A stretch of DNA of 64,000 bases from Acidobacteriaceae bacterium. Lineage in GTDB: Bacteria > Acidobacteriota > Terriglobia > Bryobacterales > Bryobacteraceae. The translations under genes were made by a program, and so were the position numbers. Of the stretch, positions 26,913-35,847 are shown piece after piece. Positions within the stretch are counted from its first letter, which is position 1. Every line of letters begins with the position of its first letter. The stretch covers positions 1-64,000 of the forward strand of contig JAFAMD010000065.1 of assembly GCA_019233755.1 (NCBI GenBank). The letters run 5' to 3'. Below the pieces are notes generated by a model. It saw nothing but the letters and a program-made list of their open reading frames with translations, did not search any database and had not been told where the DNA came from.

Positions 26913-27482
26913 TCATGCCTTTGACGGGACGACCGGGGCCGGCCGCGCTGCCGGCTCAGACCAAAGCTGCTTTAACTTTCCCCATTGCTGCGTGAAGGAG
27001 TCCTTCAGTTCGCGCGGCGCGATTTCTACCAGCGTTGCTGCCACCTGGCTGGCGTAGGGCAGCACGCGTGAGTTTTCGAGGTAGCTGGGCGCCGGGGACG
27101 GCGAGAATGCGATCAAAATGTTCGCAAGCACCGCCACCACCAGTACGCCCCGCAATAAGCCTGCTACGCCGCCCAGAAAGTGATTGAACCACGAAAGGCC
27201 GATCCATCTGAAGATCCGCGATAGCAGCGCCGCCACAAGCGACCCGAGTAGGACCACTGCAAGAAATATCGCGAAAAACCCCAGAATATTTGCGGCGGTC
27301 ACCGAACTGATGTAAGGCGTCAGTTTTGCCGCGACCAGGCGATAGCACCAGAAGCCGGCGATGATGCCCGCAATCATCGCAATCAGCCCGACAACCACGC
27401 GTGCGAGCCCCGAGCGCAAGCCCGAGATGCCCGACATCAGAATCAGGAATCCCAAGGCAAGATCGAACCAGTTGAAACTCAT
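26913..27482 (-). CDS. CvpA family membrane protein
   Basis: The 189-residue protein has four predicted membrane helices (near residues 6-24, 30-50, 62-87 and 103-125) and the family start WFDLALGFLILMSGISGLRSG. CvpA is linked to colicin V export and envelope stress. It is often near purine genes, as here: its start codon overlaps the purC stop by 4 bases (ATGA). Confidence 0.9.
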   Translation of the reverse strand: MSFNWFDLALGFLILMSGISGLRSGLARVVVGLIAMIAGIIAGFWCYRLVAAKLTPYISSVTAANILGFFAIFLAVVLLGSLVAALLSRIFRWIGLSWFNHFLGGVAGLLRGVLVVAVLANILIAFSPSPAPSYLENSRVLPYASQVAATLVEIAPRELKDSFTQQWGKLKQLWSEPAARPAPVVPSKA

Positions 27483-28390
27483 TCTTTGTCAGCGAGCGTA
27501 GCCAGCATCCGCCCTGTTATGCGAGTATACGCCTCCTGGTATTTCTCGCTGGTCCTCTGGATAACCTCCTCGGGAAGCGCCGGGGCCGGCGGGCGTTTGT
27601 CCCAGGAAAGCGTCTCCAGGTAGTCCCGCACGTACTGCTTGTCGAAGGAGAGCTGCGGCCCTCCTGGCGAATAACTGTCTACCGGCCAGTATCGCGATGA
27701 ATCCGGCGTCAAGACCTCATCTGCCAGCACCAGTTCGCCCGCGATGAAGCCGAATTCGAATTTCGTGTCCGCCAGGATGATCCCGCGCTCCTGTGTGTAT
27801 CGGGCGGCCCTGTTGTAGATATTCAGGGTGTAATCCCTCAATTTTTCGGCCAGTTCCATCCCTAGCAGGTTCGCGACATAGGAGAACGACACGTTCATGT
27901 CGTGCCCGGTTTGCGCCTTGGTGGCCGGAGTGAAGATCGGTTCCGGCAACCGGTCTCCGTCCCGCAGGCCGGCCGGCAGCGGTATGCCGCACACCGTCCC
28001 ATGCTCGCGATACTCCTTCCAGCCCGAGCCTGCCAGGTACCCTCTTGCGACACACTCTACTTGCACCATGTCGGCTTTCCTTACCAGCATGGAACGCCCT
28101 TTGAGTACCTTGCGGTAGGGCGCCAGTTCCTTGGGGTACTCGTTCACGTCCGCTGTCAGTAGATGCGATTGAACCGTCTTCCGCAAGAATTCAAACCAGA
28201 ACAGCGACATCTGCGTCAGCACGCGTCCCTTGCACGGTATGCCGCTGCCTAAAATGCAGTCAAAGGCAGAGATGCGGTCTGAAGCGATAAACAACAGTGT
28301 GTCGCCTAAATCGTAAATGTCTCGAACCTTGCCGCGCGCCACCAGCGGCAACGGCAGCTTCGTATCGAGTATGACTTCGTCCCGGCACAT
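27479..28390 (-). CDS. purC: Phosphoribosylaminoimidazole-succinocarboxamide synthase
   Basis: The 303-residue protein opens with RGKVRDIYDLGDTLLFIASDRISAFD, the SAICAR synthetase N-terminal signature. It continues with VECVARGYLAGSGW and an ATP-grasp-like C-terminal part (LADTKFEFG, DEVLTPDSSRYW). It joins aspartate to CAIR in purine synthesis. It heads an operon with cvpA (ATGA overlap) and the HAD phosphatase. It belongs to the longer, eukaryote-like PurC group rather than the 237-residue E. coli type. Confidence 0.96.
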   Translation of the reverse strand: MCRDEVILDTKLPLPLVARGKVRDIYDLGDTLLFIASDRISAFDCILGSGIPCKGRVLTQMSLFWFEFLRKTVQSHLLTADVNEYPKELAPYRKVLKGRSMLVRKADMVQVECVARGYLAGSGWKEYREHGTVCGIPLPAGLRDGDRLPEPIFTPATKAQTGHDMNVSFSYVANLLGMELAEKLRDYTLNIYNRAARYTQERGIILADTKFEFGFIAGELVLADEVLTPDSSRYWPVDSYSPGGPQLSFDKQYVRDYLETLSWDKRPPAPALPEEVIQRTSEKYQEAYTRITGRMLATLADKE

Positions 28391-28550
28391 TTAATCTGAG
28401 TATCCCAGAGGAGTTTCAACTGAACTGGTTTGGAAAAAACTCAGCGTGCAGGCAAGAATTGCCGGAGAATACCTGAAATTCCGCCGCAGGCCAGTCACTT
28501 AGCTCTTTGGCGTGTTGATTGCTTCCGTCAAAGTGGAAGGAGATCCTTGA

Positions 28551-28799
28551 ATGAATGCAGATCAATTCGAAGGGAAATGGAAACAACTGAAAGGCGCGGT
28601 GAAACAGCGTTGGGGCAAGCTCACCGACGACGACCTTACTAAATTGAGTGGCAAAAAGGACGAACTGGTCGGCCGCATCCAGGAACGCTACGGGATCACC
28701 CGCGAGCAGGCCGAAAAGGAAGCGGACGAGTGGGCGGCGGCAACCGCCTCGGACTTGGACAAGCCGGGTCTCGGGGCGCATGCTGGCCGCCGCGGCTAA
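28551..28799 (+). CDS. CsbD family stress protein
   Basis: The 82-residue protein starts MNADQFEGKWKQLKGAVKQ and has LTDDDLTKLSGKKDELVGRIQERYG, both hallmarks of CsbD. GGAAGGAG lies 9 bases before the ATG. Members are induced by general stress in many bacteria and have no enzymatic role known. It is followed by a strong intrinsic terminator, so it is monocistronic. Confidence 0.93.
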   Translation: MNADQFEGKWKQLKGAVKQRWGKLTDDDLTKLSGKKDELVGRIQERYGITREQAEKEADEWAAATASDLDKPGLGAHAGRRG

Positions 28800-28818
28800 A
28801 CGGATCGAATACTATTTC

Positions 28819-28857
28819 GGGCGGTGCTGCCACGTTGGCAGTTTCCGCCCTTTTTTT
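28819..28857 (+). terminator. Intrinsic terminator after csbD
   Basis: GGGCGG pairs with CCGCCC, with an inner CTGCCA/TGGCAG stem, followed directly by seven T. It separates csbD from the isomerase gene that starts 22 bases later. Confidence 0.93.
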
Positions 28858-28879
28858 GTCTGCCGATAAACTATGGACG

Positions 28880-29746
28880 ATGGATGCCGCGTTTCGCTTT
28901 GCACTGTGCAATGAACTCTTCCAGGGTGTCTCTCTGAGGCAAACATGCGAAGCGGTTCGCCGGCTCGGGTATGCCGGTCTGGAGATCGCGCCCTTCACTC
29001 TCGCCGACGATCCGGTTGCGTTGCCCCGGTCCGCCCGGCACGAAATTCGCGCCATCATTGCCGAATCCGGCCTCTCATTCGCCGGGCTGCACTGGTTGCT
29101 GGCGGCGCCTGCCGGTATGCACGTGACGACACCCGACGAGGCTCTGCGGCGGCGTTCCTGGAACTACTTGCGTCACCTCGTCGATCTGTGTGCCGATCTC
29201 GCAGGCAATAACGCGGGGCACAATGGAGTCATGGTCTTTGGCTCGCCCAAGCAGCGTTCTACCACCGGCGGCATCGATCGCGAGGATGCGATTCGAATCT
29301 TCACCGCCGAATTGGCGCGCCTCGCTCCGCACGCGGAACAGCACGGCGTGACGATTCTGGTCGAAGCCTTGCCCGCGGATCAAAGCGATGTGATCAACTC
29401 TCTGGCCGAAGCTGTCCATATTGTGAAACAGATCGGCAATCCCGCGGTCCAAACCATGTTTGACGTCCACAATGCCGTGAATGAAGACCTCGCGCATGCA
29501 GATCTCCTCGAGAGGTATTTCCCCTTCATCCGCCATGTGCACGTGAACGAGGTCGACGGCCGCGAGCCCGGCTCGGGCTCGTACGATTTCGCCGCCCTGC
29601 TTACTCGTCTCGACAAACTCAAATACTCTGGATGGATTTCGTTGGAAGTGTTCGATTTCAGCCGTGATGCCGGTGAAGTCGCAAGCCGCGCTTTGTCGCA
29701 TCTCAAATCGTCACTGCCGGCTGCAACCGTTTCTCAAACCATATGA
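28880..29746 (+). CDS. Sugar isomerase/epimerase, hydroxypyruvate isomerase-like TIM barrel
   Basis: The chosen ATG starts MDAAFRFALCNELFQG. Starts further upstream would lie inside the csbD terminator. The 288-residue protein is an AP-endonuclease-2/xylose-isomerase-like barrel, with metal-ligand candidates Glu in ILVEALP, Asp and His in MFDVHN, His in HVHVNEVDG and Glu in ISLEVFDF. It isomerises a small hydroxy-keto sugar; the exact substrate is unknown. Its stop overlaps the next start by 4 bases (ATGA), so the two proteins are made together. Confidence 0.85.
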   Translation: MDAAFRFALCNELFQGVSLRQTCEAVRRLGYAGLEIAPFTLADDPVALPRSARHEIRAIIAESGLSFAGLHWLLAAPAGMHVTTPDEALRRRSWNYLRHLVDLCADLAGNNAGHNGVMVFGSPKQRSTTGGIDREDAIRIFTAELARLAPHAEQHGVTILVEALPADQSDVINSLAEAVHIVKQIGNPAVQTMFDVHNAVNEDLAHADLLERYFPFIRHVHVNEVDGREPGSGSYDFAALLTRLDKLKYSGWISLEVFDFSRDAGEVASRALSHLKSSLPAATVSQTI

Positions 29747-30723
29747 ATCGTTACATTGTTACAGGCGGCGCGGGCTTCATCGGCTCTGCGCTCGTGAGAG
29801 GATTGCTGGCGCAAGGCGGCCGGGTCCACGTCATCGATAACCTCTCCACCGGTAATCTGGACAATCTCGAAGATATTGCCGACCAGATCACCGTTCATGA
29901 GTTCGACATTTGCGATTATGACCGGATCGCGCCCGTGATTGCGGGCGCGCAACGCGTCTTCCACCTCGCCGCTCTGCCATCGGTTCCGAAATCGATTCTC
30001 GATCCCGTGCCGAGCCACCAAAGCAACATTGACGGCACTTTCAACGTATTTCGAGCTGCCGCCGAGGGGAAGGTAGGGCGCGTTGTCTATGCGGCCTCTT
30101 CCTCTGCCTACGGCGACACTCCTGCGCTGCCAAAAGTAGAGACCATGACGCCGCAGCCCAAGTCTCCCTACGCGCTCCAGAAGCTCGTAGGTGAGTACTA
30201 CGCCGCCATCTTCTCCGAGTGTTTCAACCTCGAAACGGTGTCGCTGCGCTTCTTCAATGTCTTCGGCCCGCGCCAGGACCCGACGAGCGTCTACTCCGGC
30301 GTTCTCTCGATCTTTCTCACCTGCCTGATTGAGCGCCGCAGTCCCACCATCTTCGGCGACGGAGAGCAGTCGCGTGACTTCACCTACGTTGAAGACGTGG
30401 TCAAGCTTCTGCTGAAAGCGTCTGAAGCGCGCGGCGTATCGGGCAAGGTGTTTAACGCAGGTAACGGCGGCCGCTACACGCTCAACGAAACATGGCGCCT
30501 GCTGCAGAAACTCGAGGGCGTCAACCTGCCGGCTCAATACGGGCCGCCTCGCGCCGGCGACGTGCGGGATTCCCAGGCCGATACCACGGCCGCGGTCCAG
30601 GAACTTCGCCACGCCCCTCAATTTACCTTCGAGCAGGGGCTTCGCCTGACTCTCGATTGGTATCGTGCCGATGTCGCTCGCAAGCAGGGCCGCGTGGCCG
30701 CAGGCGCGAATCTCGTTTCGTAA
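29743..30723 (+). CDS. NAD-dependent epimerase/dehydratase, UDP-glucose 4-epimerase-like
   Basis: The 326-residue extended short-chain dehydrogenase has Rossmann motif GGAGFIGSAL, AALPSVPKS, the catalytic Ser stretch AASSSAYGD, the YALQK Tyr-Lys pair and RFFNVFGPRQDP. Members act on UDP- or dTDP-sugars; WbpP/GalE-type epimerases are closest in motif. It is translationally coupled to the upstream TIM-barrel isomerase, which suggests a shared sugar pathway, perhaps surface polysaccharide. Confidence 0.9.
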   Translation: MNRYIVTGGAGFIGSALVRGLLAQGGRVHVIDNLSTGNLDNLEDIADQITVHEFDICDYDRIAPVIAGAQRVFHLAALPSVPKSILDPVPSHQSNIDGTFNVFRAAAEGKVGRVVYAASSSAYGDTPALPKVETMTPQPKSPYALQKLVGEYYAAIFSECFNLETVSLRFFNVFGPRQDPTSVYSGVLSIFLTCLIERRSPTIFGDGEQSRDFTYVEDVVKLLLKASEARGVSGKVFNAGNGGRYTLNETWRLLQKLEGVNLPAQYGPPRAGDVRDSQADTTAAVQELRHAPQFTFEQGLRLTLDWYRADVARKQGRVAAGANLVS

Positions 30724-30750
30724 TCACCTGCGCTGCGACCGAAGGAAACT

Positions 30751-31419
30751 GTGAACGATTCATTTCGCCTCGGAAACGACGGCATCTATCGCTGCGATGC
30801 GTTTCAGCAGTTCGTTTGGCAAAAACACGGTTTTGGAACTCGCGCCGCCAATCCCGATGACTGCGTGACGCTTCGCCAGATCCATTCCAACCAGGTGGTA
30901 AACGCCAACGGCTTGAAAGACCGCGAGAGGGAGGGCGACGCGCTCGTGACAGACCTCATCGGCAGAAGCATAGCCATCCGGACCGCCGATTGCGTCCCTA
31001 TCCTGCTTCTCGATTCCCGCACTCGTGCCGTGGCTTCGATCCATGCCGGCTGGCGTGGCACGGTTGGCGAAATTGCGAAGCGCACGCTCGAAAGAATGGA
31101 GGAAGACTTCGAATCCGACCCCGCCGATGTATACGCCGCGATCGGCCCCTGCATTCGCGCCTGTTGTTACGAGGTTGGTTCCGAAGTCGCAGATCAGTTT
31201 GAACCGGATCTTTCAAATACGTACTCAATTAAGCCGGGAAAGCGAACGGTAGATCTCGCTGGGGCGAACCGGCGCCAGTTGCTTGCTACGGGCGTTGGCC
31301 CGGAGCATATCTTCGATTGTGGTCTTTGCACCACATGCCTCTGCGAGCAGTTCTTCTCCTACCGCCGCCAGCCCGAGCATCCCGGCCGCATGCTGTCCGC
31401 CATCGCGCGCCTCGGCTGA
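30751..31419 (+). CDS. pgeF: Peptidoglycan editing factor PgeF (laccase-domain)
   Basis: The 222-residue protein begins at GTG with GAAGGAAA upstream. It has the family metal/active-site motifs: TADCVPILLLD, HAGWRGTVGEIA (His), CIRACCYEVG (Cys) and the C-terminal CGLCTTC and FFSYRR. PgeF removes misincorporated amino acids from peptidoglycan precursors; older annotations call it polyphenol oxidase. It lies 27 bases after the epimerase gene, so it may share its transcript. Confidence 0.92.
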   Translation: MNDSFRLGNDGIYRCDAFQQFVWQKHGFGTRAANPDDCVTLRQIHSNQVVNANGLKDREREGDALVTDLIGRSIAIRTADCVPILLLDSRTRAVASIHAGWRGTVGEIAKRTLERMEEDFESDPADVYAAIGPCIRACCYEVGSEVADQFEPDLSNTYSIKPGKRTVDLAGANRRQLLATGVGPEHIFDCGLCTTCLCEQFFSYRRQPEHPGRMLSAIARLG

Positions 31420-31491
31420 CCTGCTTTTTCCCAGCTAACGAAACCGCCAGTGTGGTAGTCTCCTTCGCGGACCCCTAAGAAGGAGAAATCG

Positions 31492-31917
31492 ATGGATCGT
31501 AAAGCGAAGGCTCAATGGCGTGGTGACTTGATGTCCGGCACGGGCACTATCTCAACGGCGAGTGGTGTCCTTTCAAACTCTCAGTACTCGTTCAAGACTC
31601 GTTTTGAGCAAGGCATCGGAACGAATCCGGAGGAACTGCTTGCCGCCGCCCATGCCGGCTGCTTCTCCATGGCCCTCTCGCTCATGCTTCAGAACGAGGG
31701 ACTGAAGGCCGACAGCATTGAAACAACCTGCACGATTTCACTCGAAAAGGAAGGCGAAGGGTTCGCCATCAAGCGAAGCCATCTCGATTTGAAAGCCAAA
31801 ATTCCCGGCGCTTCGGAAGAGGCGTTTCAGCGGGCCACGCAAGCCGCCAAGGAGGGCTGCCCGGTATCGAAACTCTTCGATACCGAGATTACTCTGAACG
31901 CGCAGCTCGAAAAGTGA
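31492..31917 (+). CDS. OsmC family peroxiredoxin
   Basis: The 141-residue protein has the two redox cysteines of OsmC/Ohr: one in [10 protein letters not shown] and one in [10 protein letters not shown], plus the early Arg in FKTRFEQG. The sequence [16 protein letters not shown] is of the OsmC rather than the OhrA branch. AAGGAG lies 7 bases before the ATG. It reduces organic hydroperoxides in the cytoplasm. Confidence 0.93.
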   Translation: MDRKAKAQWRGDLMSGTGTISTASGVLSNSQYSFKTRFEQGIGTNPEELLAAAHAGCFSMALSLMLQNEGLKADSIETTCTISLEKEGEGFAIKRSHLDLKAKIPGASEEAFQRATQAAKEGCPVSKLFDTEITLNAQLEK

Positions 31918-31926
31918 CGCTGCCGC

Positions 31927-33882
31927 CTAATCGTCATCGTGCTGGGATGCCAGTGCCGTGACGACGGTCAGATCTTCAAGCGTCGTCACATCGCCTGTTA
32001 CGCCATTGCTGGCAATGATCTCGCGCAGCAGCCTGCGCATGATCTTTCCGCTGCGCGTCTTCGGCAGCGCATCAGTAAAGCGAATTTCCTCCGGCCGCGC
32101 GAACGGGCCAATCTCATGCGCCACCCATTGCCGTAATTCCTTGCCGAGTGCCGTGTGGTCCCAATCGCCCTTCTTGAGCGTCACGAAAGCGCACACCGCT
32201 TGCCCGGTGATCTCATGCGGCTTGCCGACTACCGCCGCTTCCGCCACCGCCGGATGATGCACCAGCGCGGACTCGATCTCCATTGTGCTCAGCCGGTGGC
32301 CGCTCACGTTCATGACATCGTCAACGCGACCCAGCACCCAGATGTAGCCGTTCTCGTCCCGCCGTGCCGCATCGCCTGTGAAATAAGCTCCGGGCACGCG
32401 TGACCAGTATTGCTCCTCAAAACGCTTCGGGTCGCCCCAGATCGTCCGTACCATGCTCGGCCATGGCTCGCGGATAATCAGGAAGCCTTCACGGTTGTCC
32501 CCTACCGGTACTCCCCGCGTGTCGACAATATCAGGAATGATGCCGGGCAGCGGCAGCGTCGCCGATCCCGGTTTCAGCGGCACTACGCCCGGCATGGGAG
32601 CAATCATGATCGCTCCAGTCTCTGTCTGCCACCAGGTATCCGCAATCGGGCAGCGCCCTTTCCCGATCACGCGGTGAAACCACTCCCACGCCGCCGGATT
32701 AATCGGTTCTCCCACAGATCCCAACAGCCGCAAACTCGAGAGATCGTGCGCTTCAGGCCACTTATCACCTTGCCGGATCAACGCGCGAATCGCCGTCGGG
32801 GAAGTATAGAAGACCGTCACCTTGTACTTCTCGACGATCTGCCAGAAACGATCGAACGCCGGATAATCGGGCGCGCCCTCATACATCACGACGCTCGCAC
32901 CCGCAGTCAGCGGCCCATAGACCACGTAACTGTGGCCGGTCACCCAGCCCACGTCCGCGGTGCACCAGAAAACGTCGTCTTCCTGCAGATCGAAGACCCA
33001 CTTCATCGTCATCGACGTCTGCAGCAGGTACCCAGCGGTGGTGTGCAGGATGCCCTTCGGCTTGCCCGTGGTGCCGGAAGTGTAAAGTACAAACAGCGGA
33101 TGCTCCGAATCCAGTTCTTCTGCCGGGCATGTCTCTGCCATCTGCACGAGTTGCGCGCCTGAAAACTGCTCATCCTGCTCATGCCACCAGAGGTCGCGGC
33201 CTTCCTTCCTAGGAATCGCCGAACCGGTGCGCCGGTAGACGATCACATTCCGTACGTCCGGGCATTCCAGCAAAGCTTCGTCCACGGCATCCTTCAGCCG
33301 GACTTCCTTCCCGCGCCGCCAGCCTCCGTCCGCGGTGATAACTACCCAGGCATCCAGGTCCTGTATGCGTGCCTTCAATGCCTCTGCCGAGAATCCGCCG
33401 AACACAACACTGTGCGGGATGCCCAGCCGCGCACATGCCAGCATCGCGATGACGGCCTCCGGAATCATGGGCATGTAGATGACCGCGCGATCGCCCGTTT
33501 TGTATCCCAACTGCCTCAGAATCGTTGCAAAACGCGAAACCAGCCGCTGCAGTTCCTCGTACGTGATGATTCGCTGATCGCCCGGCTCGCCTTCCCAGAT
33601 GATGGCCGGCTTTGTTTTACGTTCGCTGGCCGCATGCCGGTCCACGCAGTTGTAACAGGCGTTGATCTTGCCACCCGTGAACCACTTGGCATTCGGCGGA
33701 TCCCATTCGAGCGTCTGCGCAAATGGACGGAACCACGCGAGTTCCTGTGATGCCAGCTCAGACCAGAATTTTGGGGGGTCTTGCCGGGCGCGATCGTATA
33801 GCTCGCGATACGCGTCCATGCCTTTCACGTTGGCACGTGCCACAAACTCTGCGCTTGGAGGATAGATTTTGAGGTCGCTCAT
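31927..33882 (-). CDS. acsA: Acetyl-CoA synthetase
   Basis: The 651-residue AMP-forming enzyme is full length. It has P-loop [21 protein letters not shown], the hinge [22 protein letters not shown] and the C-terminal catalytic Lys in [10 protein letters not shown], which is usually regulated by acetylation. It turns acetate into acetyl-CoA. The promoter region is shared with the divergent DUF2905 gene and contains a 9-bp inverted repeat. Confidence 0.97.
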   Translation of the reverse strand: MSDLKIYPPSAEFVARANVKGMDAYRELYDRARQDPPKFWSELASQELAWFRPFAQTLEWDPPNAKWFTGGKINACYNCVDRHAASERKTKPAIIWEGEPGDQRIITYEELQRLVSRFATILRQLGYKTGDRAVIYMPMIPEAVIAMLACARLGIPHSVVFGGFSAEALKARIQDLDAWVVITADGGWRRGKEVRLKDAVDEALLECPDVRNVIVYRRTGSAIPRKEGRDLWWHEQDEQFSGAQLVQMAETCPAEELDSEHPLFVLYTSGTTGKPKGILHTTAGYLLQTSMTMKWVFDLQEDDVFWCTADVGWVTGHSYVVYGPLTAGASVVMYEGAPDYPAFDRFWQIVEKYKVTVFYTSPTAIRALIRQGDKWPEAHDLSSLRLLGSVGEPINPAAWEWFHRVIGKGRCPIADTWWQTETGAIMIAPMPGVVPLKPGSATLPLPGIIPDIVDTRGVPVGDNREGFLIIREPWPSMVRTIWGDPKRFEEQYWSRVPGAYFTGDAARRDENGYIWVLGRVDDVMNVSGHRLSTMEIESALVHHPAVAEAAVVGKPHEITGQAVCAFVTLKKGDWDHTALGKELRQWVAHEIGPFARPEEIRFTDALPKTRSGKIMRRLLREIIASNGVTGDVTTLEDLTVVTALASQHDDD

Positions 33883-33909
33883 GCGAAGTCGGCGTTACTG
33901 CGGCCAGTG

Positions 33910-33936
33910 TAACGCAGCCATGGTCAAGCTGCGTTA
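33910..33936. promoter_or_regulatory. Perfect 9-bp inverted repeat between divergent genes
   Basis: TAACGCAGC and GCTGCGTTA flank a 9-base spacer, midway between the acsA start (minus) and the DUF2905 start (plus). The position suits an operator controlling one or both genes. The binding protein is unknown. Confidence 0.5.
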
Positions 33937-33957
33937 GGCTTGTAGCGAAGCAACTCT

Positions 33958-34179
33958 ATGGGCATTCAACTCGGCCGGCTGCTCATTCTGCTGGGCCTCT
34001 TCCTGGTAGCAGCCGGCGTGGTTGTTCTCATTGTGAACAGGCTCAACCTGCCGCTCGGCCGCTTGCCCGGAGACGTGGTCTATCGCGGCAAGAACACAAC
34101 CGTCTATTTCCCCTGGGTCACCTGTCTGCTTCTGAGCCTCTTGGGAACCGTGCTGCTCTGGCTTTTCAATCGGCGCTAA
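33958..34179 (+). CDS. DUF2905 small membrane protein
   Basis: The 73-residue protein has two membrane helices and the family pattern LGRLLILLGLFLVAAG, RLPGDVVYRGKNTTVYFPW. DUF2905 proteins are widespread and uncharacterised. The ATG has no clear Shine-Dalgarno. A hairpin terminator follows, embedded in the end of lepB. Confidence 0.9.
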   Translation: MGIQLGRLLILLGLFLVAAGVVVLIVNRLNLPLGRLPGDVVYRGKNTTVYFPWVTCLLLSLLGTVLLWLFNRR

Positions 34180-34191
34180 GGCCCGTGCTGT

Positions 34192-34218
34192 ATCGGCTCA
34201 ATGTACAGAGCCGATTTT
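34192..34218 (+). terminator. Intrinsic terminator overlapping the 3' end of lepB
   Basis: ATCGGCTC pairs perfectly with GAGCCGAT around an 8-base loop and runs into four T. The plus-strand orientation ends the DUF2905 transcript. The same bases encode the last residues of the convergent lepB. Confidence 0.75.
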
Positions 34219-34827
34219 ATCCAGCGGCCAGAAAACGAAGACAGCTCTGCCATAGATCAGGTTGCGCGGCACGAATCCCCAGGCGCGGCTGTCATTCGAC
34301 GAGGTGCGATGATCGCCCAACACAAAATAATCGTTCGGAGGGACGACGGTTGGCGGGTAAGGCCGGTCATCACGATACTCGGGCGGCACGTAATTTTCCG
34401 GCAGCTTCTTTCCGTTTAAGATCACATATCCGTCTTCGACTGCCACGGTATCGCCCGGCAGTCCGATTACGCGCTTGATATACGATTTCGTCGTGTCGTC
34501 CGGGTACCAGAACACTACCGTATCGCCCCGCTTGATATCGCCTAGTCCGAACTTATAGCTGAACTGGTTGATGAACAACCGCTCCTGATCGTAGAGACTC
34601 GGCATCATGCTCGTGCCTTCTACCTTTACAGGACGGTAAAGAAACAAGATCACCAGAACGGCTATGAGGACTGAGAGCATCAGGTCCCGCAGCCATGCCA
34701 TCGTCGCGATCATTGCCGATCGCGGGTGCTCATTACTCTGTCCCTGTCCAGATATGCCCAGCGGTGCCTGGATTTCCGGCACCACGCCTGGTCCGGGCAC
34801 ACTGATTTCGGATGCCGGGTCGCTCAT
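34198..34827 (-). CDS. lepB: Signal peptidase I
   Basis: The 209-residue protein has an N-terminal membrane anchor (LRDLMLSVLIAVLVILFLYRPV). The catalytic Ser lies in EGTSMMPSL, and the general-base Lys in SYIKRVIGLPGDTV; NDSRAWGFVP and GRAVFVFWP complete the S26 pattern. It cleaves signal peptides of Sec- and Tat-exported proteins, of which several are encoded here. About 45 residues precede the membrane anchor. Confidence 0.96.
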   Translation of the reverse strand: MSDPASEISVPGPGVVPEIQAPLGISGQGQSNEHPRSAMIATMAWLRDLMLSVLIAVLVILFLYRPVKVEGTSMMPSLYDQERLFINQFSYKFGLGDIKRGDTVVFWYPDDTTKSYIKRVIGLPGDTVAVEDGYVILNGKKLPENYVPPEYRDDRPYPPTVVPPNDYFVLGDHRTSSNDSRAWGFVPRNLIYGRAVFVFWPLDKIGSVH

Positions 34828-34965
34828 AAACTACAGACGCTTACTTATAGCTTACTAATTGAATACACTGGTACTGTGCCGCAGCCGAGAAGGCGCGGAT
34901 GCATCGGTCCAGGTTTTTGGACGGGCGTCAGAAGTTTTTGGTTGCCCCGCAGGGCGTTTCGCTGC

Positions 34966-35352
34966 TTAGCGGCGAGTCAATTCGCGTTCGGCCCGGAGCC
35001 AGTCTTCTTCAGCAAATCCATGGACGTAGCCGCGAGCTGCAAAATAGGAATAGGATAATTTCGCAATTTCTTCGTGGGCCGGGCTTTTCGCCGGCTGTGC
35101 ACTGACAACGGCCGCAGCGGCTTTCACCACGGGCTCCACTTCGACAACCGCGGGTTCGGCAACAACTGGCGAGTTGGTTTTGTGATGGTGCTTCACTGTT
35201 CCTGTTTCGGCGGGATCGGCTTTCTTCGTCTTGGAAGACCTTGCAGCGCGCGGCTTGGCAGGCACTTCTGCTGCAACGCTGACTTCGGGCGTCGCGGCAA
35301 CCGTCGCATCCGCGGTTTTACGTGTCTTTTTCGAAGATTTAGTAGACTGCAT
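34966..35352 (-). CDS. DUF2934 protein with Ala/Lys-rich N-terminal region
   Basis: Residues 1-88 are low complexity (Ala, Lys, Val, Thr), likely disordered and basic. The last 35 or so residues form a DUF2934 module (HEEIAKLSYSYFAARG, then EDWLRAERELTRR), common in Acidobacteria and Proteobacteria with no known role. A promoter-like CTGACA, 17 bases, TAAAAA ends only 6 bases before the ATG, which suggests a leaderless message. Confidence 0.8.
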   Translation of the reverse strand: MQSTKSSKKTRKTADATVAATPEVSVAAEVPAKPRAARSSKTKKADPAETGTVKHHHKTNSPVVAEPAVVEVEPVVKAAAAVVSAQPAKSPAHEEIAKLSYSYFAARGYVHGFAEEDWLRAERELTRR

Positions 35353-35358
35353 GGGGTA

Positions 35359-35387
35359 TTTTTAGCACACCGGAACAAGTTTGTCAG
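35359..35387 (-). promoter_or_regulatory. Sigma-70-like promoter, leaderless spacing
   Basis: On the minus strand CTGACA (5 of 6 to TTGACA), 17 bases, then TAAAAA (4 of 6). The -10 ends 6 bases before the DUF2934 ATG, so transcription would begin at or next to the start codon. Confidence 0.45.
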
Positions 35388-35457
35388 TATTTGTTTTAAC
35401 TTCTCGGTCTTGGCCTGATCTGCAGCCCGCCGCCGGTGTCTCCGCTCGCCGTCCCGT

Positions 35458-35463
35458 TATAAT
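35458..35463 (+). promoter_or_regulatory. Consensus -10 box close to a start codon
   Basis: A perfect TATAAT ends 9 bases before the GTG of the His/Cys-rich small protein. No good -35 is seen at 16-18 bases. The spacing predicts a message with almost no leader. Confidence 0.5.
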
Positions 35464-35472
35464 TAGCGAAAA

Positions 35473-35778
35473 GTGTATCCGAGCCACAGACGACCGCTGC
35501 CATTCACTCGCGTATTGGCACTCCTCTGTCTGTTTGGGCTGCTGGTCGCTTCCTTCGCGGCGCCCATTCACAAGCATGACCCTGGCCAGGAAGCTAATTG
35601 CTGCCTCTGCCACGTTGCTGATCAAGCCCCCGTCGTCGCCATTCGGAGTGACGCTGGAAGGCCCTATGCTCCGCTGCAATTCTGGATCATCGCGGCCACT
35701 ACCGCGTTTGCCCTTGGAGATGTTGCCAAAACGCTGCAGATCCCTCGTGCGCCCCCGCAACTCCTTTCTTCCTTCTAG
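35473..35778 (+). CDS. Small His/Cys-rich exported or membrane protein
   Basis: The 101-residue product starts at GTG after a perfect TATAAT. It has a signal-like hydrophobic segment (TRVLALLCLFGLLVASFAA), then HKHDPGQEANCCLCHVA, which looks like a metal-binding site and resembles DUF2946-type proteins. A second hydrophobic stretch (LQFWIIAATTAFAL) follows. DUF2946-like genes often precede TonB receptors, and a receptor begins 69 bases downstream. A role in metal handling is plausible but unproven. The frame is open in other directions too, so confidence is moderate. Confidence 0.6.
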   Translation: MYPSHRRPLPFTRVLALLCLFGLLVASFAAPIHKHDPGQEANCCLCHVADQAPVVAIRSDAGRPYAPLQFWIIAATTAFALGDVAKTLQIPRAPPQLLSSF

Positions 35779-35847
35779 TTTTTAGTTGGCCGGCCGACCG
35801 CTTCTCCATCAGTCTGCGGCCTGAAGTGCGCACGAAAGGGTTTTACT

